64,000 nt of DNA from positions 241,686-305,685 of the forward strand of contig CAYOZN010000003.1 in assembly GCA_964408455.1 (NCBI GenBank). The letters run 5' to 3'. How positions within the stretch are numbered: position 1 is the stretch's first letter; the number at the start of each line of letters is the position of its first letter. The stretch is from CAYOZN01 sp964408455. Lineage in GTDB: Bacteria > Planctomycetota > Phycisphaerae > UBA1845 > UTPLA1. Shown here piece after piece: positions 44,119-53,003 of the stretch. A model generated the notes under the pieces. The model searched no databases. It was not told where the DNA came from and saw nothing but the letters and a program-made list of their open reading frames with translations. Position numbers and translations under genes: made by a program.

Positions 44119-44612
44119 ACTCGCTTCTGTCGATACTGGCGCAATCGCCCTTCGAGAACCGGCTCAAGGGTCTGCAGGGCGCGTTCAACGGCCGCAAGCA
44201 GGATCCCGCCGACGTCAAGCTGTTTTTCGTCATTATGCTGGCGTTCGCGGCAATCGTCGTCGCCGTGGTGGCGGTGCAGGCCTGGCGGGATCGGCAGAAG
44301 CGCCGGGCTGCGCCCTGCAATCCCATGCGGCTATTCAAGGCCCTGCTCAAAAAGCTCAGGATCGGCTGGAAGGACCGCTGGCTGTTGTGCAGCATGGCGC
44401 GGGCAGCCCAACTGCCGCAGCCGACGATTCTGCTGCTGAACTCGCAGCTCTACGATAAACACGCCGAGGCGCACCTCAAGCAGATCGGTCTGCGGCTGTG
44501 GCGCAGGCACGCCCAGCAGGCGATCGACCTGCTGCGATCGCGTGCCTTTGTCGAGGATGATCTGCGAACGCTTGCCGATCCGGCCGACTATTCACCGGTG
44601 TACTCGGCATAG
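44115..44612 (+). CDS. Small single-span membrane protein coupled to the HEAT-repeat gene
   Basis: 165 residues. The ATG overlaps the stop of the HEAT gene. One membrane helix (LFFVIMLAFAAIVVAVVAVQAW) lies at about residues 36-57. The basic cytoplasmic part (RLFKALLKKLRIGWKDRWLLCSMARAAQ) and the rest are helical with no recognised family. It probably anchors or partners the HEAT protein. Its last 25 bases overlap the convergent PTPS-like gene. Confidence 0.72.
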   Translation: MNSLLSILAQSPFENRLKGLQGAFNGRKQDPADVKLFFVIMLAFAAIVVAVVAVQAWRDRQKRRAAPCNPMRLFKALLKKLRIGWKDRWLLCSMARAAQLPQPTILLLNSQLYDKHAEAHLKQIGLRLWRRHAQQAIDLLRSRAFVEDDLRTLADPADYSPVYSA

Positions 44613-45454
44613 GTCTTGGCGGTCTCCCAGACGCGAACGCGCCGCAACTCCGCCGGCGCCGTTCTGCCTTCCAGGAATGTCCAGATTGTGCGGGCGATGT
44701 TCTCGACGGACGGGTTCAAGCCCCTGAACTCCGGCACATCGGCGTTCAGGTGCGTGTGGTCGAGACGGTCGATGACTTCGCGCTTTACCAGTTCTTCGAA
44801 GGCTGGCAGTGGAAGCACGCACCCGGTGTCGAGGATATTGCGCCGCGACACGGTGATCTCGACCTGGTAATTGTGGCCGTGGCCGTGCGGATTGTTGCAC
44901 TTGCCGAACGTGCGACGGTTTTCGTCATCCGAAAGCGACGCCACGTGGAGGCGGTGAGAGGCGGAGAATTCGAAGCATTGCGTGAGTTCGATCATCGCCG
45001 GATCCTTTGCGCGCGCGGAGTGGTGCAGATAGGGGGTCGACCAGAGGTGCAGCGCATCGACGGTGCATCCCGGCGGCAGCGCTGCCGACATGCCCTGCCG
45101 ATGCGACCAGATCTCCGCCAGCAGCACGCCTCCCGTCAGGCCCACGCCGCGCTCCGAGAGGCGCCCCGCTGCCAGCGGAATGGCATGGTTCCGCAGAAGC
45201 CCGTCCAGCACCTGAATGTTGACCAGATAGCCGGTCACCGGGTCGGCGGTCCCGCAGACTTCGATGCGCAGCACCAGATACGGCGCGATTCCAACCGCCG
45301 AGGGCCAGCCGCCCCAGGAGTTGGATATCGGATGGGCGCGGGCAAAGCCATCTTTGCCGTGTGCCACCAGCGCCCAGTCGCGGTCGATGGAGAAGCGTAC
45401 CTCGCGCATCAGCCGCAGGCGGGGTCGGGGCAGGTTGTCGATCGGTTGAGACAT
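44588..45454 (-). CDS. Tandem 6-pyruvoyl-tetrahydropterin synthase-fold protein (second half active-like)
   Basis: 288 residues with two PTPS folds. The C-terminal half (residues about 150-288) has the zinc histidines and catalytic Cys: CFEFSASHRLH, then TFGKCNNPHGHGHNYQV, and LDHTHLNADVPEF with the closing VRVWETAKTYAEYTGE. This spelling is close to animal PTPS (FGKCNNPNGHGHNY) rather than to QueD. The N-terminal half keeps the strand pattern (VLRIEVCGTADPVTGYLVN) but has lost the histidines. It would act on dihydroneopterin triphosphate or a related pterin. Folate or queuosine genes are not adjacent. Confidence 0.83.
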   Translation of the reverse strand: MSQPIDNLPRPRLRLMREVRFSIDRDWALVAHGKDGFARAHPISNSWGGWPSAVGIAPYLVLRIEVCGTADPVTGYLVNIQVLDGLLRNHAIPLAAGRLSERGVGLTGGVLLAEIWSHRQGMSAALPPGCTVDALHLWSTPYLHHSARAKDPAMIELTQCFEFSASHRLHVASLSDDENRRTFGKCNNPHGHGHNYQVEITVSRRNILDTGCVLPLPAFEELVKREVIDRLDHTHLNADVPEFRGLNPSVENIARTIWTFLEGRTAPAELRRVRVWETAKTYAEYTGE

Positions 45455-45663
45455 TCCGGCATTGTAGGCGACGGATGGCCCAGGCCGGCGCCGTCGCCCC
45501 CCGGGATTCTAAGCGATTGCCGCGATTAATGTTGCAGTCGATATTGGTTGACGCCGCGAATCCAGATCGCTAGAGTCAGTTGGAAGAACACGTCGCAGGG
45601 GGCCGAAACGAGGCGGGTCTTCGCCCCCAATGCGTGGCATCATTGCCGCAGCGAGCAACTCCA

Positions 45664-46704
45664 ATGAGCGATATTCCGCAGCGTTTCGACCACATTCGGC
45701 GCGCGGCTCGATACGGCCGGCTTCTGGCAATTGTCGGGCTGGGCCTGATCGTGCTCGTGTCGGCATTGATGTTCACGGATGAATTCGGGGCCGAATCGGC
45801 ACTGCGCCGCCATCTGCTGCCGCTCGGCATGCTGGCAGGCGTCCTCGTGCTCGGCGCGTTCTTCATATTCGTCTGGAGCCTCATTACCCTGCTGCTCAAG
45901 GTCGAAGGCAATTCCTTCCGCAGCTACGGTGTGCTCCGCGATCTGCACCTGGAGTCCGAACGCCAGTCGCAGAGCCTGTCGGCCCTTGCGGAGAACGCCC
46001 AGCTTTCCGATTTCGTGCGGGCTGTGACGCATCGGGCCAGAGAGCGCACCGCCCTTCGGCTTGCCATCAATGAAGAGATCATCCGCGGCGACTGGGAAGC
46101 GGCCTATGCGCTGGTGGAACTGCTCGAGTCGCGTCACGGCTATCGCAATGAGGCCATGCGGCTGCGCAAGGAGCTGGATGAGTCCCGCAGTCGCGAGAGC
46201 GTCGACCGCGTTCATGAGGCCGCCGCCCGTGCCAGGGATCTGATGACCGCCCACAATTGGGATCAGGCCCGGCGCGAGATGGATCGCCTGGTGGCGGCCA
46301 ATCCGGATCATCCCGAGGTGCGCGTGCTGCCGGAGCATTTCGCCCGGCTGCGCAACGATCACAAGCGCCGCCTGCTCAAGGAATGGGACGAGTCGGTGCA
46401 GCGCAATGAAGTAGACCGCGGTATCGACATCCTCAAGCAGCTCGATCAGTACCTGACGTCCAGCGAGGCGGCCGCCCTCCAGGAATCTGCCCGGGGCGTG
46501 TTCCGGGCCAAACTGCATAACCTGGGTGTACAGTTCTCGCTGGCAGTTGCGGAGCAGAACTGGCGAGAGGCCCACCGCGTGGGTCGCCAGATCGCCGAGG
46601 AGTTTCCCAATTCGCGCATGGCGTCGGAGGTGCGCGACCGGCTTCACGTGCTCGCCAAGCGAGCCGAAGAGGTGGATTCGGCGCCGGCCGCGGCCGGCAG
46701 TTGA
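45664..46704 (+). CDS. Membrane protein with long helical/TPR-like cytoplasmic part
   Basis: 346 residues from the ATG at 45664; a frame to 45580 lacks homology. Two membrane helices lie near residues 20-38 (LLAIVGLGLIVLVSALMF) and 52-75 (GMLAGVLVLGAFFIFVWSLITLLL). The remaining 260 residues are helical with TPR-like units (GDWEAAYALVELLESRHGYRNEAM, NWDQARREMDRLVAANPDHPEVR, NWREAHRVGRQIAEEFPNSRMASEV). Function unknown. It reads toward a redoxin-like lipoprotein gene 84 bases downstream. Confidence 0.75.
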   Translation: MSDIPQRFDHIRRAARYGRLLAIVGLGLIVLVSALMFTDEFGAESALRRHLLPLGMLAGVLVLGAFFIFVWSLITLLLKVEGNSFRSYGVLRDLHLESERQSQSLSALAENAQLSDFVRAVTHRARERTALRLAINEEIIRGDWEAAYALVELLESRHGYRNEAMRLRKELDESRSRESVDRVHEAAARARDLMTAHNWDQARREMDRLVAANPDHPEVRVLPEHFARLRNDHKRRLLKEWDESVQRNEVDRGIDILKQLDQYLTSSEAAALQESARGVFRAKLHNLGVQFSLAVAEQNWREAHRVGRQIAEEFPNSRMASEVRDRLHVLAKRAEEVDSAPAAAGS

Positions 46705-46788
46705 AGCAGCTGCGCGGCGGGGGTACGATCAGGAGAACGCTGCGGCCGTCAACGCCGCCGCTTATACACGTCGTCACGGAGGTCGATC

Positions 46789-47898
46789 ATGTGCTCGCAA
46801 GGATGCGTGCTCCGCTCGCGGCCGTTTGGTTTCGTTCTCTCCCTCTGCTGCATCGCGGCAGGTTGCGCCCAGCCGTCGCAATCGCCTGAGGTCCGGCGCG
46901 GGCCGGCCGACACGCCGCAACGGCCGCTGCCGAACTATTCGACTTACACCTACCAATATCCGCTGAGCCCGCCGGTGCTGGATGCGGCCGGGCTGAAGGC
47001 GTTCGTCGGGCAGTTCCGAAACAATGTCGTCGTGCTGCACTTCTGGGCGTCCTGGTCTCCGCGGAGTCGCGAGGACCTTGCGCGCCTGGCGTTTGCCCAG
47101 AGCGATCTTCGCGAAGATGGCCTCCGCATCGTCGCATGCTCGTTCGATCTGAGCGAGGAATGGACCACTCGCACGGTACCGATTCTCCAGGGCGCCGGGG
47201 CGAATTTTCCTTGCGTCTTGATTCCCCGCAGTGCCCGCGCCGAGCTGCGCGACTGGCTGTCACACGACTGGAACCAGGAACTGCCGGCCCGGTTCGTGCT
47301 GGACGCAAGCGGCGAGCCCGACGAGGCGTTTTTCGCCGGAACCAGTATCGATGCGGCCCTGGCCCGTGCGCGTCGCATTCTCGATGGCGAGCGGTGGATG
47401 ACGCGTGCCTCCGCCGTGACACCAGCCGGCGGCACCCTTCGCCTGCGCACACGGCTGATCAACGTCGCCTCCGGCGAATTCGAGGCGCTGCCCGCCGCCT
47501 TTGCGATCAATGGCGGCGTGCATCAGCTGGCCGAGCCGATCGTATCCTATCTCTCGGCCCGCCTCGATCGCAGTGCCGACCAGCGCATCGCGGTTCTCCC
47601 CTTTGCCTCCTCGGCCGATCGCCGACAGGCCGGCCCGCTCGGCAACGGCGCCGCGAGGGCCATTCTCGACGGTCTCCGCGAGCGGGGCTTTTCGGATCCG
47701 ATGGAGCCGGACGAGGTGCAACAGATCGTATCGGACATCGGGCTGGATGCACTGGCGCTGGACTTCGATCCATCCGCCGTGCGCGGCCGCATCGCGGCGG
47801 ATTATCTGCTGATCGGCTGGCTGGAGGGAGAACTGCCGCTAGTTTCGCCGCGTCCTGCCGTGGCGAGCACGGCTCAGGATGGAGACGTCGCCGAGTGA
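46789..47898 (+). CDS. Lipoprotein with thioredoxin-like domain lacking CxxC, fused to an FlgO/CsgG-like region
   Basis: 369 residues. A lipoprotein signal ends in the lipobox IAAGC (Cys26). A redoxin fold follows: VVVLHFWASWSPRSREDLARLAFAQ, RIVACSFDLSEEW and a late RFVLDASG strand. The usual CxxC is replaced by SPRS, so it cannot act as a thiol oxidoreductase in the normal way. The C-terminal 120 residues (ISYLSARLDRSADQRIAVLPFAS-like segment, GAARAILDGLRERGFSDP, IAADYLLIGWL) resemble FlgO/CsgG-type lipoprotein domains. The first segment actually reads IVSYLSARLDR. The fusion is unusual. Role unknown. Confidence 0.68.
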   Translation: MCSQGCVLRSRPFGFVLSLCCIAAGCAQPSQSPEVRRGPADTPQRPLPNYSTYTYQYPLSPPVLDAAGLKAFVGQFRNNVVVLHFWASWSPRSREDLARLAFAQSDLREDGLRIVACSFDLSEEWTTRTVPILQGAGANFPCVLIPRSARAELRDWLSHDWNQELPARFVLDASGEPDEAFFAGTSIDAALARARRILDGERWMTRASAVTPAGGTLRLRTRLINVASGEFEALPAAFAINGGVHQLAEPIVSYLSARLDRSADQRIAVLPFASSADRRQAGPLGNGAARAILDGLRERGFSDPMEPDEVQQIVSDIGLDALALDFDPSAVRGRIAADYLLIGWLEGELPLVSPRPAVASTAQDGDVAE

Positions 47899-47940
47899 GC
47901 GGCCGCGTGTAGGGCCATTAATGCGTCATCCGGCGTCCGC

Positions 47941-48762
47941 TCATGGGCGTTTCGCGCGCAGCATGCGGTAGATCTGCACGCCGAAGAACACCGTCGCCAG
48001 TATTGCCGCCGCGGCGGTGCTCCACAGCGCGATGCGCGCCGCGGAACCTGTCGTCGCCAGCACCCCCTCGAAGCCGGTGGCCGTGCGCTGGACCCCGACC
48101 ACGTCGATCTCGTCGATCTTGGCCCGTAGCGCTTTGATGGCCTCGTTGAAGGCGGCTGTATCCAGCGCGGCCACCTTCTGCTCAATGGCGACGAGTGTGC
48201 GGTTGGCCGTGGCAATATCGAGTTCCCGGGTCTTTGCCTCGAGCGCTTCGACGGTGCGATTGGCGGCGGCGATATCGAGTTCGCCGGCCTTCGCCTGCAA
48301 GGTGGATTGAAGCGCCTCGAGATACCGGTTGAATGCGGCCACGTCGAGTTGTTCAAATTTCGCCTGGATCGCCTCGATCGCGTCATCGACCCGGGCCACC
48401 GTTTGCGAAACATTCACGCGGTTGAGCGAGGCGATGTACTCGCGGGCCGACTGGATCGTCGCGTTGATCTCGTCAACGTCGAGGGCCTGCACGGCGTCGG
48501 CGATCCGCGAGTAGGCCCGCTCGGCTTCTTTGGAGCCACGCCGTACGCCGGTCGGATCGATGATTTCGTTGATCGCCTCGCCGGGTAAATCCGCGATGCC
48601 GCCGAGATTGCCCCGTGCGCCCTGCTGACGATTTGGCGGCGTCCTGGCCGGATCGCCGCATCCGCAGGCGAGGACTGTCCCCATCGATGTGAACCAGAGA
48701 ACCGGCAGCACAGTCGCGCGGCGAGTGCCAGTACGCCAGATGGTTGTCGCGTGCGTTTTCAT
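47941..48762 (-). CDS. Lipoprotein with 19-23-residue coiled repeats and C-terminal membrane helix
   Basis: 273 residues from the ATG at 48762, which has GGAGG six bases upstream. The signal region ends near VLACGCG. At least six helical repeats follow, each ending in LD or ID: FEQLDVAAFNRYLEALQ, GELDIAAANRTVEALEAK, RELDIATANRTLVAIEQK, AALDTAAFNEAIKALRAK. A C-terminal helix (ALWSTAAAAILATVFFGVQIY) near residue 248 could be a second anchor. A protein tied to a membrane at both ends with a rod between could bridge membrane layers or act as a ruler. This is inference; no family is recognised. Confidence 0.68.
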   Translation of the reverse strand: MKTHATTIWRTGTRRATVLPVLWFTSMGTVLACGCGDPARTPPNRQQGARGNLGGIADLPGEAINEIIDPTGVRRGSKEAERAYSRIADAVQALDVDEINATIQSAREYIASLNRVNVSQTVARVDDAIEAIQAKFEQLDVAAFNRYLEALQSTLQAKAGELDIAAANRTVEALEAKTRELDIATANRTLVAIEQKVAALDTAAFNEAIKALRAKIDEIDVVGVQRTATGFEGVLATTGSAARIALWSTAAAAILATVFFGVQIYRMLRAKRP

Positions 48763-48783
48763 CAAAGCCCTCCGACTGCGCGA

Positions 48784-49782
48784 TCATGCCTGCCGCAAGT
48801 TGCACCAGAGCCCGCGAAAGGCCCGGGCGAAATCGGAAAACGCGTCCGGGTGAATGAGCGCCGCCAGTAGTTCGAGACTGTCCACCAGTCGCGGACCGCT
48901 GCGATTGAAATAGGCGTTGCCGTCGGCGGCATAGACGCGCCCGCGCCGCACCGCGCCGACATCCTGCCAGTCGTGCCGCTCGACCAGCGCCCGACCATCG
49001 GCTGCCGCCCGCGCCAGCGTAAAGCCGCAGGGCACGACGATCATCACGTCGGGGTCCCATTCTCGAATGCTTTCGGCCGACACGATGCGGCTGTGCGTGC
49101 CAGGCGCCGCCAGTTCGCAGCGGCCCCCTGCGAGGCGCACCAGATCGGGCACCCAATTGGCGGAAATCATGATGGGATCGGTCCACTCGATGCACGCGAC
49201 TTTAGGCGCGGCGGATTCTGTCCCGGTTCCGCCGGCGCACGGCTGGCGTTCCGCCAGGCAGAGCCGTGCCCGATGTGCGACGGCATCGACGCGCCGTCGA
49301 AGTGCCGCAATGCACTCGTATCCGCGCTCGATCGCGCCTGCGGCCTGCGCCAGGCGGCACATGTCCTCGAAAACGTCTTCCAGCGTATTTGGATTGAGCG
49401 CGAAGATGTGCGCGTGTTGAAGACCAGGAGTGCAACGCACCGCGGCCACCACGTCGTCGTGCCGGATGGCGCACACGTCGCACTGTGCCTGGGTAACGAT
49501 CAGATCGGGCGCCAGGCGCCCCAGCGCCTGGGCGTCGATCCGGTAGAGTGACGAGCCGGTGGCACTCACATTTCGGACTATTGCGTCGATTTCGCCGGGC
49601 GACAGCCGGTCGTCGATGTGCGATTGCGTGACGCGTGGCTTCCCGGCGATCTCGGGGGGATAGTCGCATTCATGGCTGACGGCCACCACGCGCTCGCCGA
49701 GCCCCAGGCTGTAGAGCATCTCCGTCGCCCCGGCGAGCAGGGATGCGATCCGGCGGGGATGGGTGGAATTCCGTGCGGCCAT
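48784..49782 (-). CDS. Cobalamin/iron-type substrate-binding protein (BtuF-like)
   Basis: 332 residues of the periplasmic-binding-protein fold used for B12 and siderophores: RIASLLAGATEMLYSLGLGERVVAVSHECDYP, LAPDLIVTQAQCDVCA and IREWDPDVMIVVPCG with HDWQDVGAVRRGRVYAADGNAYFNRSGPR. There is no signal peptide, and the start is well placed. That is common in a branch of BtuF-like proteins that act in the cytoplasm. No permease or ATPase gene lies nearby. Its stop is 21 bases before the repeat-lipoprotein gene on the same strand. Confidence 0.8.
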   Translation of the reverse strand: MAARNSTHPRRIASLLAGATEMLYSLGLGERVVAVSHECDYPPEIAGKPRVTQSHIDDRLSPGEIDAIVRNVSATGSSLYRIDAQALGRLAPDLIVTQAQCDVCAIRHDDVVAAVRCTPGLQHAHIFALNPNTLEDVFEDMCRLAQAAGAIERGYECIAALRRRVDAVAHRARLCLAERQPCAGGTGTESAAPKVACIEWTDPIMISANWVPDLVRLAGGRCELAAPGTHSRIVSAESIREWDPDVMIVVPCGFTLARAAADGRALVERHDWQDVGAVRRGRVYAADGNAYFNRSGPRLVDSLELLAALIHPDAFSDFARAFRGLWCNLRQA

Positions 49783-49854
49783 GGTGAATGCCAGACTCTT
49801 GACGCGGGGCGATACGCCTTCACCGGGCGAGCGCCCACCAGCGCCTGGATGAAT

Positions 49855-50235
49855 TCAATCGTCGGTGACAATTGGCAGGCCGGCCTCGGTCCAGCCGCGG
49901 TGTCCGCCGTCCATCGAGAGCACGTTGGCATATCCCATGCGTTGCAGGGCATCTGCGGCGAGTGCGGAGCGATAGCCGCCGCCGCAGTACAGGATGATGA
50001 GCGACGACGGATCGGGGATGAGTTTCTCGATATCGCGCTCGATCACACCTTTGCCGATGTGAATGGCCCGCGGCAGATGACCCGCCGTCCACTCGCCGTC
50101 CTCGCGCACGTCCACCAGGTGGAAATCTTCATTGGCATCGATGCGCCGCTTGACGTCGGCGACGGTTGTCTCGCGGACACGCCGCTTTGCGTCGTGGACA
50201 AGTTCGAGAAAACGAGGTGCGTGCTGTTTGGCCAT
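49855..50235 (-). CDS. Single-domain rhodanese (sulfurtransferase)
   Basis: 126 residues from the ATG at 50235; the frame extends upstream without homology. An N-terminal helical extension (PRFLELVHDAKRRVRE) precedes the rhodanese domain (ETTVADVKRRIDANEDFHLVDVREDGEW, GHLPRAIHIGKGVIER) with active loop YCGGGYRSA and closing SMDGGHRGW. It transfers sulfane sulfur. It differs clearly from the rhodanese at 24999. The neighbouring BtuF-like gene is on the same strand, 72 bases downstream. Confidence 0.88.
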   Translation of the reverse strand: MAKQHAPRFLELVHDAKRRVRETTVADVKRRIDANEDFHLVDVREDGEWTAGHLPRAIHIGKGVIERDIEKLIPDPSSLIILYCGGGYRSALAADALQRMGYANVLSMDGGHRGWTEAGLPIVTDD

Positions 50236-50348
50236 GACCTGAATCTCTGCAATACCGGTATGCGTGCGAAGTGGCTGAATTCTGGGAGTCCGGCGCTCTG
50301 CGGTCAAGGCATGCACGGCGGCGGCACAGCGGCGCCGCACGCGGTCAT

Positions 50349-51467
50349 CTAAACGAAATGTGAGAAGCAAAGAGAGAAGCGCCGGCCTCGCGTCCTGCCT
50401 TTGGCGGTGATCGCCCACATCAGACGAAAACCGTAACGAGACAGATCGATATTCATCTCGATGGGAGGCAGCGAGTAGCAGCCGCCGCCCAGACCGTCGC
50501 TGCTGCGCTCATAATGGGCGATGTACCGCCGCTTCCACAGCGTGGCCGAGTGTTTGCCCGCGCTCTTGATCAGTTCGACCTTGACGGCGAGTTCGGGGGG
50601 ATAATCGGTCGTGGGCGCCAGGAACAACCGTCCTGCCGGTGGCGAACCGGTGTGGATCGGCCGCCCGTCGAGTGCCAGCCACGAGTCTTTTATCAAAGGC
50701 GCCGATCGCCGGTGCCGCAGGCCAATCACCCAGAACGGCATCGGCAGGGCCGCCTGCAGCGCGACCAGTATCCAGTAACTGCCATGCGGCTCGCCGCGCA
50801 ACAGGGCCGGAACAGTCAGGAGTGCCATCGGAATGACGCCAACGGAGAACCACGCCGCCAGGGGAAGCAGAATCCGCCCGTTGCCATAATGGGCATCCAG
50901 CCGGCCGGCGGCGCCCGCCTGCGGCTTCTCCGGGCGCGGAAAGGCCCAGATTGCCAGAGCCCAGCCGAGCAGCCCGCCGACAGTCAGCATGCCCAGGCCC
51001 AGCACGACGCCGAAGCAGGCGCCGGCCAGAATGCACCCGAGTTGGGCGTCGTCGAACGTCTCGGTGAGCAGTGCTTCCGCGGGCCGGTCGGGGTTGACGT
51101 GGCAGCGCTTCGTCGTCTGCGGCGAAAGCTGCGACTTCAGCCTGGCGCGGAACACGTCATGACTCGTGCTGAAGAAGGAGTAATGCGCCGAGAAGCGGTT
51201 CTGCTCGACGGTATAGCGCTGTGCGTCCCACGTATAATGAAAGCGACAATGTACGCGGCTCGGCCACGGATACCACGTCGGCGGTATGCGGCTCTCGGCC
51301 GGCTCGACGATCGCCTCGGTCGTGGGCCACGCCTGCACGCCGCGGAGCTGCCAGCGCAGTACCGATTCTTCCACTACCGTGACGCCGCAGATCCAGATGA
51401 CGTATGCACCGGGGAAGAGGGCGATCGGCGTGAGGACGATAAGCAGCAGTATTTTGATGAATCGCAT
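50349..51467 (-). CDS. DUF3592-type membrane protein
   Basis: 372 residues. An N-terminal helix (IKILLLIVLTPIALFPGAYVIWICGVT) is followed by an extracytoplasmic beta domain of DUF3592 type (QAWPTTEAIVEPAESR, YTWDAQRYTVEQNRF, HVNPDRPAEALL). Three further helices (LAGACFGVVLGLGMLTVGGLLGWALAIW, LPLAAWFSVGVIPMALLTVPALL, WILVALQAALPMPFWVIGL) come before a soluble tail. Function is unknown. It stands between the rhodanese and the tRNA gene. Confidence 0.72.
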   Translation of the reverse strand: MRFIKILLLIVLTPIALFPGAYVIWICGVTVVEESVLRWQLRGVQAWPTTEAIVEPAESRIPPTWYPWPSRVHCRFHYTWDAQRYTVEQNRFSAHYSFFSTSHDVFRARLKSQLSPQTTKRCHVNPDRPAEALLTETFDDAQLGCILAGACFGVVLGLGMLTVGGLLGWALAIWAFPRPEKPQAGAAGRLDAHYGNGRILLPLAAWFSVGVIPMALLTVPALLRGEPHGSYWILVALQAALPMPFWVIGLRHRRSAPLIKDSWLALDGRPIHTGSPPAGRLFLAPTTDYPPELAVKVELIKSAGKHSATLWKRRYIAHYERSSDGLGGGCYSLPPIEMNIDLSRYGFRLMWAITAKGRTRGRRFSLCFSHFV

Positions 51468-51632
51468 ATGAGCGGAGGCGCGCTGAGAGGGTCAACTGGC
51501 CGAAAGCGCACCATCGTGGGCGCCGCGCCGTCTTCCTGACCGGCCGCAGGAATTTTGCTGGCGGCCCTGCGATTTGCAAATCCGCGGCGGATACTATGTG
51601 AATGGGATGATCGTGCGGGCTGAATGGTGGAA

Positions 51633-51705
<73 letters not shown>

Positions 51706-51821
51706 GGCTTGGATTCGCCGAGCGGGATCGGCTGAATTGGCGGGCGCGACGGTTTCGGACGAGCCGCGACCAGCCGAGTATTAGAAGCGCGTTCCGCCTC
51801 ATTGTCAAACCGGCGAGCGTT

Positions 51822-53003
51822 TCAGGGACATTCGGCGCCAGAACGGGGGGCCGGAGCGAACGCGTTGCGCAGTCGGCGCACCGCTTCCGCCGGGTCCTCG
51901 GCGGCGATGACTGACTGGCATACGGCGATCTGCACGATCGGGGCGTTTTGGTCGATCGCGGCAGCGCCGTCGCGCCGGCCGCGTTGAGCGTCGGCGTAAA
52001 CCGCGGCGGCGACCTGACCGGCATTGTGTTCCGTGATGCCGCCGATGGCAGTCAGGACGAGGGGCTCGCCGCCGCGTGCGCTGCCTTCGGGCTGTGCAAG
52101 CGCCTCGGCCGCGCGTCGCAGGAGAGCCGGACCCGCCGGCGTCAGACCTGCCTTCGTACCCGAAGCGAACATCGGCCCGACGCCGATATAATCGGGGCCT
52201 TCGTGCCATGCCGATGTCGCTTCATCCACCGAGTGGGTGCTCTTGCCCACCAGGCCGGCCGGGCCGAGCAGGTGTCGTGCCGCCTGCACCGGCAGATCAT
52301 CCTGGCCCAGGTGTACGCCGTCGGCATCGGCGAGCCTCGCGATATCGGCGCGATCGTTCACGATGAGTAGCGCATCGTGCCGCCGCGTCAGCTCTACCAG
52401 CCTCTTCGCCCGTGCCAGGAGTTCGCGGTCCGGCAGCATTTTTTCGCGAAGCTGGATCACGTCCGCCCCGCCGGTGAGTGCCGCCATAGCGACATCGAGC
52501 CATTCCCCGCGGCACAGCGATTCCGTCAACAGCACGTGGACCAGCGACTGCCGCAGCCGTAGCCGGCGCGGTCCCTTCGCAAACAGAAGCTGCTCGATGG
52601 TGTAACATTCGTAGCGGATGCGCTCGAATTCCGTCGCCGCGTCCCTATGCCCGATCTTGGCGTACTCTTCGAGCGAGCGCAACGATTCGCCGATGCGTCC
52701 GGCGGCGGCCCGTGCCACGGCTGCTGCATCGCCGCGCTGCCGTTCCCCCTCGGTCGCAATTCGCGTGCCCGCGTCGCCCGGCGTATCGCGGGCATCGATC
52801 AGAATCGCGGCAGGGAATACCCCGGCGGCGGCCGCCGCGTCGTGCCGCATCTGCTTGATTCGCCGCGTCGCCGCTTCGTCGTTCAGCACGAAGCGCGCGT
52901 ATTCCTCCAGCACGCGCAGGCCCTCGCGCGTGCGATTGAGATTGGCGTCGATAATTCGGGCAACGTCGCGATTCACCCTTGTCATTGTAAGCCGGGCCGG
53001 CAT
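51822..53003 (-). CDS. thiE: ThiD2-ThiE fusion: thiamine-phosphate synthase
   Basis: 393 residues. The ATG at 53003 shares its A with the TAA of the acetyltransferase gene; a start at 52985 is also possible. Residues about 8-140 are a ThiD2-type domain (VARIIDANLNRTREGLRVLEEYARFVLND). From about 165 the ThiE TIM barrel follows: MAALTGGADVIQLREKMLPDRELL, LLIVNDRADIARLADADGVHLGQDDLP, HSVDEATSAWHEGPDYIGVGPMFASGTKAG and IGGITEHNAGQV. ThiE joins the pyrimidine and thiazole halves of thiamine. ThiD2-ThiE fusions are known in several phyla. Confidence 0.9.
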   Translation of the reverse strand: MPARLTMTRVNRDVARIIDANLNRTREGLRVLEEYARFVLNDEAATRRIKQMRHDAAAAAGVFPAAILIDARDTPGDAGTRIATEGERQRGDAAAVARAAAGRIGESLRSLEEYAKIGHRDAATEFERIRYECYTIEQLLFAKGPRRLRLRQSLVHVLLTESLCRGEWLDVAMAALTGGADVIQLREKMLPDRELLARAKRLVELTRRHDALLIVNDRADIARLADADGVHLGQDDLPVQAARHLLGPAGLVGKSTHSVDEATSAWHEGPDYIGVGPMFASGTKAGLTPAGPALLRRAAEALAQPEGSARGGEPLVLTAIGGITEHNAGQVAAAVYADAQRGRRDGAAAIDQNAPIVQIAVCQSVIAAEDPAEAVRRLRNAFAPAPRSGAECP

